From an uncultured Sutterella sp. (GTDB taxonomy: Bacteria > Pseudomonadota > Gammaproteobacteria > Burkholderiales > Burkholderiaceae_F), in assembly GCA_900542195.1 (NCBI GenBank), contig UQNA01000065.1, positions 1 to 12,100 of the forward strand: DNA of 12,100 nt, written 5' to 3'. The translations under genes were made by a program, and so were the position numbers. Every line of letters starts with the position of its first letter. Positions within the stretch are counted from its first letter, which is position 1. Shown piece by piece: positions 6,299 through 12,100 of this stretch. The notes beneath the pieces are model-generated. The model did not search any database. It was not told the origin of the DNA and saw nothing but the letters and a program-made list of their open reading frames with translations.

Positions 6299-7582
6299 AT
6301 GCAAGAATTGCCTCTTCAGCTTGTTACACAGATGATTGCGGATCGCAGGACGATCCACAAACGGCCGGAATTGGGTTGGACGGAGTTTGAAACCACCTAC
6401 TTCATAGCGAAGCGATTGGAAAAACTTCAGATTGAATTTCAATTAGGCGGTGATTTTTTGGATCGGGCTTCTGTTCACGGACGCGATGAGCAGGAAGTAC
6501 AAACAGCAATACAAAGAGCGCTCGAGCATGGAGTCCCAAAAACTTTCATCGAGGAGACTCAAGGTTATACGGGAGTTGCAGGAATTTTTGATACCGGCAG
6601 ACCAGGTCCAACAATTGCAATACGAGCAGATATTGATGCTGTTCCGGTACAAGAAAGTCAAGATGAAGCACATGAGGCTGTCGTGGGAGGCTATTGCTCC
6701 GAAATACCAATGGTGATGCACTCCTGCGGTCATGATGCACATACCGCTATATTGTTGGCAGTCGCTGAATGGATAGTTGAAAATCAAGATAATCTTTGCG
6801 GGAAATTCAAATTTGTGTTCCAACCTTCAGAGGAAGGAGTCCGTGGTGGCTTGGCCGTAGCAAACGGAGGTTTTTTGGACGATGTTGATGAGCTGCTGTG
6901 TTTCCATATCGGCACTAAATGTAAGTTAGGTGAGGTCGGGATATGCGAGAAAGGCTTTTTGGCGACATCGAAACTGAACGTAACATTTGAAGGCGTTCCT
7001 GCGCATGCCGGAACAAACCCGGAAGCTGGTAAAAGTGCACTCTTGGCAGCCTGTAATGCTGCAACACTGATCTCCGGGATCCCAAGACACAGCAAAGGCT
7101 TGACTCGTGTTTGCGTGGGCAAGCTTATTGCAGGTGAAAGTAGAAATGTCATTCCTGCACACGCAGCAATGGAAATTGAAACCAGAGGAGAGACGGGAGA
7201 ACTAGATCAGTACATGGTCAATCATGTCTGCAGGATCGTAAATTCTGCCGCAGAAGCTTTTGATGTGAAGGCCAGAATTGAGACGGTCGGGTCGGCGGTT
7301 AATTTGGAAACGGATCACGAGATCTCTGTCCGGCTTCAAAAAATTGCCGAGCAGGTTGAGTCAGTTGAACGAGTGGCCTATTACAACGATATAGCAGCTT
7401 CTGAGGATTGTACTTGGCTCATTAAACGAGTACGTGACAGAGGCGGAAAGGCCGGATTCTTCTTATTCGGCTGTAACCACCACGGCCACCATAAAACAGA
7501 TTTCACAATCCAAGACGAGGTTTCTCTACCGGTTGGACTCAGAATGTTGATACAGTACTTAGCGGAAAGATGCTCTCTGTAG
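6299..7582 (+). CDS. M20-family amidohydrolase, AbgA-like
   Basis: A zinc-type amidohydrolase of the M20 superfamily, closest in remembered pattern to E. coli AbgA, the p-aminobenzoyl-glutamate hydrolase subunit (436 residues; here 427). Metal and catalytic residues are present: HSCGHDAHTA at 141-150 (Cys143, His145), PSEEG at 176-180 with the Glu178/Glu179 pair, HIGT at 203-206, and the C-terminal HHKTDF at 397-402. AHAG at 235-238 and SRNVIPA at 281-287 mark the lid/dimerisation region. The insertion between the first helix and RADIDAV (109-115), holding about 50-90, is typical of AbgA-like enzymes. The start has GGAAAGAA at 6287-6294. No abgB or abgT neighbour is present, so it may work alone, and the substrate (a folate fragment or another N-acyl amino acid) is open. 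It is followed by trpS after 171 bases. Confidence 0.82.
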   Translation: MQELPLQLVTQMIADRRTIHKRPELGWTEFETTYFIAKRLEKLQIEFQLGGDFLDRASVHGRDEQEVQTAIQRALEHGVPKTFIEETQGYTGVAGIFDTGRPGPTIAIRADIDAVPVQESQDEAHEAVVGGYCSEIPMVMHSCGHDAHTAILLAVAEWIVENQDNLCGKFKFVFQPSEEGVRGGLAVANGGFLDDVDELLCFHIGTKCKLGEVGICEKGFLATSKLNVTFEGVPAHAGTNPEAGKSALLAACNAATLISGIPRHSKGLTRVCVGKLIAGESRNVIPAHAAMEIETRGETGELDQYMVNHVCRIVNSAAEAFDVKARIETVGSAVNLETDHEISVRLQKIAEQVESVERVAYYNDIAASEDCTWLIKRVRDRGGKAGFFLFGCNHHGHHKTDFTIQDEVSLPVGLRMLIQYLAERCSL

Positions 7583-7650
7583 ATGGAAAGAGTTCATTCC
7601 AGGAACACAAAAAACCGCTATTTTTCTTAGTTCTCCCCACTCGAGAATGA

Positions 7651-7701
7651 TACTGAGGAAGGTTGGCGGAGAAGAGAGGACCTTCGGCGTTACTGAGGTA
7701 G
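7651..7701 (+). repeat. Direct repeats in the trpS leader
   Basis: TACTGAGGAAG (7651-7661) and TACTGAGGTAG (7691-7701) match at 10 of 11 positions and start exactly 40 bases apart. Between them GAAGGT (7658-7663) can pair with ACCTTC (7680-7685). They could be paired protein sites or part of a structured leader; I recognise no known riboswitch or tryptophan attenuator (no Trp codons are found in short reading frames here). A weak promoter candidate follows: TTACTG (7690-7695) and TATAGA (7711-7716), 15-base spacer. Confidence 0.35.
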
Positions 7702-7753
7702 ATTTTTCGATATAGAATTCTTCAACGGTGTATTAAGAAGAATTGGCTGAATT

Positions 7754-9049
7754 ATGAAAACAAGATTTTTAACGGGAATAACTCCCAGCGGTACCCTTCA
7801 CTTGGGTAACTATGTTGGCTGCATCAGACCAGCGATTGAGAAAGCAAAGCTCCCCAATACTGAGAGCTTCTATTTCATCTCTGATTATCATGCTCTCATC
7901 AAGACTAGAGATCCTGACAGAATTGAAAAGAGCCGTATGCAAATCGCAGCAACCTGGCTTGCCTGCGGGTTAGATCCTAATCATGTTCATTTCTACCGCC
8001 AAAGCGACATCTTAGAAGTTCCTGAATTAAATTGGATTCTTAATTGCATCACTTCTAAGGGATTGATGAATAGAGCTCATGCGTATAAGGCAAAAGTGGA
8101 CGACAACGTTGCCGCCGGAGAAGATCCTGACAACAATGTGTCTATGGGTCTTTACTGCTATCCGATTTTGATGGCTGCCGATATTTTGATGTTTAATGCC
8201 AACTATATTCCGGTTGGTAGGGATCAGATCCAGCACGTTGAAATGTGCAGAGATATTGCTCAGCGTTTCAATCAGCTCTACGGAAAAGAAATCTTCACGC
8301 TGCCGGAAGCTTTTATTGATGAAGAAGTAGCTGTGTTGCCGGGACTGGACGGCAGAAAGATGAGCAAGAGCTACGACAACGTCATACCGCTTTTTGAAGG
8401 CGGAGAAAAAGCCCTTAAAGCAGCTATTCTCAAGGTGGTGACAGACTGTAAAGAACCGGGAGAGCCAAAAGATCCTTGTTCTACCTCTCTTACTCAGCTT
8501 TATGATGCATTCGCTACTCCGACAGAAAAAGAAGAGTTTGCTAATAAATTGAAAGACGGTCTCGGCTGGGGCGAGGCAAAAGAAATCGTATTCAAGCAGA
8601 TTAACGCAGAAATTGGTCCGAAGCGTGCTAAGTACGAAGAACTCATGAGAAACCCACAGGTTGTGGAAGATATTCTTATGGAAGGCGCCGCTCGCTTGAG
8701 ACCAATGAGTCAGGCATTGATTGAAGAAGTCAGAAATGCCGTCGGCTTAAGAAGATTCAAGCCGGTCCAAGAAAAAGCTGAACAGAAGAAAGCCAAGAAG
8801 AAGAACTGCCCTAAATTTAAACAGTATCGTGAGAAGGACGGGATGTTCTACTTCAACCTTCAAGACGAAAAAGGCAACGTTCTTATGACAGGAGGTTGTT
8901 TAGAGAATGGCAGAGATTTGGGTAAGCTTCTTTGCTGCTTCAAGGCAAACGGACTTAAAGCCTTCCAAGAATGCTACTGCAAGCTTTCTGACGGAGTAAC
9001 AGAAGAGCAAATTGAAGCTATTCGCTTGGCAATGCATGAAGAAGAATAA
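7754..9049 (+). CDS. trpS: Tryptophan--tRNA ligase with C-terminal extension
   Basis: Charges tRNA-Trp with tryptophan (class Ic synthetase, cytoplasmic dimer). The ATP-binding signatures are intact: the HIGH-type LHLGNY at 15-20 and KMSKS at 202-206. GRDQIQHVEM at 155-164 and PGLDGRKMSKSYDN at 196-209 are the family core. At 431 residues it is about 90 longer than the compact enzyme. After the core ends near GLRRFKP (331-337) comes a lysine-rich linker (339-350) and a small domain (about 353-431) beginning KFKQYREKDG. That domain's strand pattern resembles DUF1508/YegP-like modules, and similar tails occur on some longer proteobacterial TrpS enzymes as I recall. The role of the tail is unknown; tRNA contact is a guess. 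The Shine-Dalgarno is weak (AAGAAG about 13 bases upstream). It ends before a hairpin terminator. Confidence 0.95.
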   Translation: MKTRFLTGITPSGTLHLGNYVGCIRPAIEKAKLPNTESFYFISDYHALIKTRDPDRIEKSRMQIAATWLACGLDPNHVHFYRQSDILEVPELNWILNCITSKGLMNRAHAYKAKVDDNVAAGEDPDNNVSMGLYCYPILMAADILMFNANYIPVGRDQIQHVEMCRDIAQRFNQLYGKEIFTLPEAFIDEEVAVLPGLDGRKMSKSYDNVIPLFEGGEKALKAAILKVVTDCKEPGEPKDPCSTSLTQLYDAFATPTEKEEFANKLKDGLGWGEAKEIVFKQINAEIGPKRAKYEELMRNPQVVEDILMEGAARLRPMSQALIEEVRNAVGLRRFKPVQEKAEQKKAKKKNCPKFKQYREKDGMFYFNLQDEKGNVLMTGGCLENGRDLGKLLCCFKANGLKAFQECYCKLSDGVTEEQIEAIRLAMHEEE

Positions 9050-9070
9050 CTTATAAGAGTTTTCGAAGCG

Positions 9071-9105
9071 GCCCAATCAGAATTAAATCTGGTTGGGCTG
9101 ATTTG
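9071..9105 (+). terminator. Hairpin terminator after trpS
   Basis: GCCCAATCAGA (9071-9081) pairs with TCTGGTTGGGC (9088-9098) through 11 pairs including one G-T, loop ATTAAA. The following TGATTTG is only a weak T tract, so termination may be partial and let some transcripts continue into the downstream molybdoenzyme gene. Confidence 0.65.
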
Positions 9106-9122
9106 TTCGGAGGAAAGGTAGG

Positions 9123-11414
9123 ATGGAGTCGGCGGAAAAGAACACAAACCAACTTGACGTACGTGATAATCAATTGATATCAGCCAGTCACTGGGGAGTT
9201 TTTCGTCCGATCGTTCAAGACGGCAGGGTGTTTGAGGTGCAGCCGTTCGAGAAAGATTCTGCTCCATCAAAGAATCTTAAAAAGCTAGTTGAACTTCAAA
9301 CGTCTACGAACAGAATTCTGCATCCTTACGTCCGCAAGGAATATTTAGAAAAAGGTCCTGCAAGTTCTGATAAAAGAGGCCAAGATGAATGGGTTCAGGT
9401 CACTTGGGATAAAGCTCTTGAGTTGGTAGCCGGTGAGATCAAAAGAATGTATGAAGACTATGGACCTACGGCAATGTTCGGGCGTTCTTATGGCTGGAAG
9501 TCTTCAGGTCTGGTTCATAGCGCACATACCTTACAGCAGCGTTTGTTGAACCTTTGCGGAGGATTTATCGAATGCGCTAACAGCTATTCGACCGGTGCCA
9601 TTGCGACCATTCTTCCTTACGTTACCGGCAGCTCCGATCCGAAAAGTACGGCGTGGCCGAATATTCTCAAACACAGTGAACGAATTGTATTTTGGGGCTG
9701 CGATCCTTTGGTGACCGGAGACATCGATTGGATTACAACGCTTCACCGAGCACGGAAGTATTTAGGCCAGCTCAAATCTTCCAAAATCAAGACCTACAGC
9801 ATAAATCCTGTTCGTTCCGAGACTTCAAAGTTTCTTGAGAATGATTGGATAGCTCTAAAGCCCGGTACAGATACCTCTCTGATGCTTGCATTGATGCATG
9901 AGCTCATCGCAGCAGGCATGGAAAACAAGGGTTTCCTGGATAAATATACGTTCGGTTTTGATGAACTGAAAAACTACATTTTGGGCTCAACTGACGGTAT
10001 CGAGAAAAACGCCGAATGGGCCGAGAAAGAAACCGGCATTCGAGCTTCTGTCATTCGCAATCTCGCTCAAGATTTGGCAACTCATCGGACGATGTTGATG
10101 ATTGGCTGGGGGCCTCAGAGAGCACGTTATGGCGAGCAATTTCCATGGATGGCATACGCATTGGCCTGTGTTCTCGGACAAATTGGTTTGCCCGGAGGTG
10201 GGATAGGATCAAATTACCACTACTCCGACGGAGGAGTACCTGTTCGAAAAGGAAAACAACCGAGAGGAATTCCTTCTAAAGTTGCTCCGGTTTGGCCTTA
10301 CAAAAAGCCTGAAGAATTTTCTCAGAAGATACCGGTCGCTTCTTTCGTAGATTGTTTCTTGAATCCAGGAAAAAGTATTGATTTCAACGGCAAAAAAGTT
10401 AAGTATCCTGAAGTCAAAATGGTGATGTGGACCGGAGGTAATCCGTTTTCTCATCAGCCGGAAACTAATCGGCTTAAGACAGCATGGAGCATTCCTGAGA
10501 CTGTGGTTGTATCTGACCATATTTGGAGTGCGACGGCAAGACATGCAGATATCGTTCTGCCAGCCTCAACCACACTTGAAAGAAACGATATTGTAGGAAT
10601 AGGTACGTACACTAATGATGGCATAGTTGCCATGCATAAAGCCGTCGAGGCTACCGGAGAAGCAAAATCAGACTATGAAATCTATACGCTTTTGGCAGAA
10701 AAGCTGGGACTGAAAGAAGCTTTCTCTGAAGGGCTCGATGAAGCAGGCTGGATCAGAAAAATTTACAACGATACATTGGCAGCAAATAAGAAGATAGGAG
10801 TTGATCTTCCAGATTTTGAAGAGTTTTGGACGCAAGGATACGTGTTGTATCCGAAGGCTCCTGAAGAAGCAGATTATGTTGCTTTTGGAGATTTTATAAA
10901 TTCTCCCGAACCCAGCCCTCTAAGAACTGAAAGCGGCAAGTTCCAGCTTTTCAGTCCAACCATTGATTCATTCGGTTATGGGGATTGCCGCGGATATCCA
11001 ATGTATTTCAAACCTGAAGAGCTGCCGGCCGCTGAAAACGAATTCTTTCTGGTAAGTCTCAAAGCCTCAGATCGTCTGCATAGCCAACTTCATAATCTAG
11101 ATGCAACTTTTGACGGACCTCAAGTGCCCGAAAAAGTCAGAATCAATCGAGAAGACGGAATAAAACTCGGCTTAAAGAGCGGTGAAAAAGTTGAACTGCA
11201 TAACTCCCGAGGAGTTATTGTCGCAACAGCTGAGCTATCTGAAGATATCGCATCCGGCGTTGTGGCAGTGTGCCACGGCGGAATGTTCTTCTCTATAGCT
11301 GATAAGGATGTCGGGGGCTGTTCAAATACACTGGTCAAAGACGTTCCGACCTCCTCATTGGCAAGAGGAAATGTCGCCTCTTACGGGACAGTCAAAGTTC
11401 GGAAAGCTCTCTAG
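9123..11414 (+). CDS. Cytoplasmic molybdopterin sulfoxide reductase (BisC/TorA-type)
   Basis: A 763-residue molybdenum enzyme of the DMSO reductase family, type III (BisC, TorA, DorA, MtsZ). It binds bis-molybdopterin guanine dinucleotide and reduces S- or N-oxides. The N-terminus (ASHWGVF at 21-27) matches this branch, which lacks the [4Fe-4S] CxxC region. Ser156 in SYSTGA (154-159) is the expected Mo ligand. Tyr123 and Trp125 in SYGWKS (122-127) match the DMSO/biotin-sulfoxide-type pocket; TorA lacks that tyrosine. MIGWGPQRARYGEQ near 326-339 and a C-terminal dinucleotide-binding domain (about 640-763) complete it. There is no twin-arginine signal, so it should be cytoplasmic like BisC. GGAGG at 9109-9113 precedes the ATG by 9 bases. 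No redox partner or chaperone gene is adjacent. Substrate is inferred (biotin or methionine sulfoxide), so no symbol is given. Confidence 0.85.
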   Translation: MESAEKNTNQLDVRDNQLISASHWGVFRPIVQDGRVFEVQPFEKDSAPSKNLKKLVELQTSTNRILHPYVRKEYLEKGPASSDKRGQDEWVQVTWDKALELVAGEIKRMYEDYGPTAMFGRSYGWKSSGLVHSAHTLQQRLLNLCGGFIECANSYSTGAIATILPYVTGSSDPKSTAWPNILKHSERIVFWGCDPLVTGDIDWITTLHRARKYLGQLKSSKIKTYSINPVRSETSKFLENDWIALKPGTDTSLMLALMHELIAAGMENKGFLDKYTFGFDELKNYILGSTDGIEKNAEWAEKETGIRASVIRNLAQDLATHRTMLMIGWGPQRARYGEQFPWMAYALACVLGQIGLPGGGIGSNYHYSDGGVPVRKGKQPRGIPSKVAPVWPYKKPEEFSQKIPVASFVDCFLNPGKSIDFNGKKVKYPEVKMVMWTGGNPFSHQPETNRLKTAWSIPETVVVSDHIWSATARHADIVLPASTTLERNDIVGIGTYTNDGIVAMHKAVEATGEAKSDYEIYTLLAEKLGLKEAFSEGLDEAGWIRKIYNDTLAANKKIGVDLPDFEEFWTQGYVLYPKAPEEADYVAFGDFINSPEPSPLRTESGKFQLFSPTIDSFGYGDCRGYPMYFKPEELPAAENEFFLVSLKASDRLHSQLHNLDATFDGPQVPEKVRINREDGIKLGLKSGEKVELHNSRGVIVATAELSEDIASGVVAVCHGGMFFSIADKDVGGCSNTLVKDVPTSSLARGNVASYGTVKVRKAL

Positions 11415-11962
11415 TATCTGCTCTCATCCGTGATTATTAGGCCGAGCGGAATATCAGTTTCTTCCGGCTCAATAGTTTCAATTCTGCACTGAGAGTAAGC
11501 AATTCCAACGGTAAATGGCCGAGGATTTGTCTGAGATAAGTAACGGTCATACCACCCGCCTCCATAACCGAGCCTGTAATTTGAGTTGTCGAAGCCCAGG
11601 CAGGGGACAAGTAAAAGATCTGGAGCAATTTTTCGGATGATTTGCGGAACCAAAGTGTTGAAAATTCCTTTGGTCAGTTTTGTTTCCGGAGACCATTCGG
11701 CAAAAAACATCTGGTTGTTTTCAATAACTGGTATTGCAGCTTTTCTTCCCGGTTTTTTTTCAAGCCATGAAGCCATGAACGGCACTAAGTCAACTTCGTG
11801 AAAAATTGGAAGATAAAAACCAACGGTGGCGTAACTTTGCTCTGACATCCAACTTCTTAATTTATCAATGACTGCAGCTGATACACAAGGGTCGATGGGA
11901 CGCCCGTCGCGAAGTTGTTTGAACTTTTTTCGTAGATTGGTCTTGAAGGGCGAAGATGGCAT
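11411..11962 (-). CDS. fau: 5-formyltetrahydrofolate cyclo-ligase
   Basis: ATP-dependent conversion of 5-formyltetrahydrofolate to 5,10-methenyltetrahydrofolate, in one-carbon metabolism; cytoplasmic. The 183 residues are typical of the family. The signature LGYGGGWYDRYL lies at about 131-142, LLVPCLGFD at about 116-124, and the N-terminal basic helix (TNLRKKFKQLRD at 8-19) is characteristic. GFYLPIFHEVDL at about 48-59 fits the substrate-binding strand. The gene is convergent with the molybdoenzyme gene and overlaps it by 4 bases: the palindrome CTAG (11411-11414) gives both stop codons. The Shine-Dalgarno is poor, and a promoter is seen upstream at 12002-12031. E. coli fau (ygfA) has the 6S RNA gene upstream; none is visible in the 138 bases available here. 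Confidence 0.93.
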   Translation of the reverse strand: MPSSPFKTNLRKKFKQLRDGRPIDPCVSAAVIDKLRSWMSEQSYATVGFYLPIFHEVDLVPFMASWLEKKPGRKAAIPVIENNQMFFAEWSPETKLTKGIFNTLVPQIIRKIAPDLLLVPCLGFDNSNYRLGYGGGWYDRYLSQTNPRPFTVGIAYSQCRIETIEPEETDIPLGLIITDESRY

Positions 11963-12001
11963 TTTCAGTTCAGAATTCGTTTGTTAACAAGGCGGTTATG
12001 T

Positions 12002-12031
12002 ATTATTTCTCAAAAATTTAAAAGATTTCAA
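12002..12031 (-). promoter_or_regulatory. Candidate promoter of the cyclo-ligase gene
   Basis: On the minus strand TTGAAA (12031-12026) and AATAAT (12007-12002, five of six matches to TATAAT) are separated by 18 bases of AT-rich sequence. This places a start about 30 bases before the coding region. Confidence 0.5.
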
Positions 12032-12045
12032 GAATCGTTGGAGCC

Positions 12046-12097
12046 GTCAACCACCCCGGGCTAAAAGCCCGAGGCTTGCAAAAGTCTGGTTGACCAG
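12046..12097. repeat. Nested inverted repeat, possible IS200/IS605 end or REP-like element
   Basis: Inner stem: CCCCGGGCT (12054-12062) with AGCCCGAGG (12066-12074), eight of nine pairs, loop AAA. It is enclosed by GTCAACCA (12046-12053) and TGGTTGAC (12087-12094), a perfect 8-bp outer repeat with 12 unpaired bases on the 3' side. A second local palindrome CTGGT-TG-ACCAG (12086-12097) overlaps the outer arm. Imperfect subterminal hairpins of this kind are typical of IS200/IS605 ends and of REP elements. No transposase is in the window, and the element may continue past base 12100. Confidence 0.55.
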
Positions 12098-12100
12098 CTT

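Noticed and set aside
6443..6823. A 126-codon open frame on the minus strand within the AbgA-like gene.
   Set aside because: It is antisense to an intact metal-site enzyme, with no recognisable domain or ribosome binding site.
7647..7715. A 22-codon reading frame in the trpS leader, considered as an attenuator peptide.
   Set aside because: It contains no tryptophan codon, has only a weak ribosome binding site and is not followed by alternative terminator hairpins.
11963..12100. A 6S RNA gene, which often lies upstream of the cyclo-ligase gene.
   Set aside because: The available 138 bases show a promoter and a repeat-like hairpin, not the long paired rod with a central bubble expected of 6S RNA; it could only lie beyond the window.

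Overview
This is an ordinary-looking chromosomal stretch that most resembles a host-associated betaproteobacterium of the Sutterellaceae type (Burkholderiales). That is an inference from three things: an lpxL-family / dapF / DUF484 gene run divergent from metK, as in Burkholderiales; moderate rather than high GC; and a BisC/TorA-type molybdoenzyme, a class that is common in Sutterella-like anaerobes. No tRNA, rRNA, CRISPR array or transposase gene is visible. All ten genes appear intact, and no gap between genes exceeds about 220 bp.

Layout. At the left edge a GC-rich hairpin (10-29) precedes nadX (48-848, +), an L-aspartate dehydrogenase. Next comes a minus-strand block transcribed from about 4673 down to 900: an LpxL/HtrB-type lipid A acyltransferase, dapF (diaminopimelate epimerase), a DUF484 protein and rlmI (23S rRNA m5C methyltransferase). 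It ends at a clear rho-independent terminator (854-879). The genes in this block are tightly packed, and the usual xerC partner of dapF/DUF484 is replaced by rlmI.

Divergent from this block is metK (4890-6077, +), S-adenosylmethionine synthetase. Its 5' region is the most interesting part of the window. It holds a sigma70-type promoter with a perfect 15-bp palindrome in the -35/-10 spacer. A transcript start predicted at about 4766 coincides with the first stem of what reads as a SAM-II-class riboswitch aptamer (4765-4828). Downstream is a two-state expression platform: a 13-bp antisequestor hairpin (4822-4851) competes with a helix that would pair the whole metK Shine-Dalgarno (4849-4857 with 4879-4887). 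SAM binding would lock the pseudoknot strand that the antisequestor needs, so it should shut off translation of the SAM-producing enzyme.

The right half carries, all on the plus strand, an AbgA-like M20 amidohydrolase (6299-7582), trpS with a C-terminal extra domain (7754-9049) and a cytoplasmic molybdopterin sulfoxide reductase of the BisC/TorA type (9123-11414). The last shares its stop-codon palindrome CTAG with the convergent 5-formyltetrahydrofolate cyclo-ligase gene (11411-11962, -). The right edge (12046-12097) carries a second GC-rich hairpin resembling the left one, nested in a further inverted repeat; both look like IS200/IS605 ends or REP-like elements.

Functionally these are mostly housekeeping genes: NAD or aspartate metabolism, lysine/peptidoglycan precursor synthesis, lipid A acylation, one-carbon metabolism (MetK, cyclo-ligase), translation (TrpS, RlmI), plus folate-fragment/peptide hydrolysis and sulfoxide reduction.
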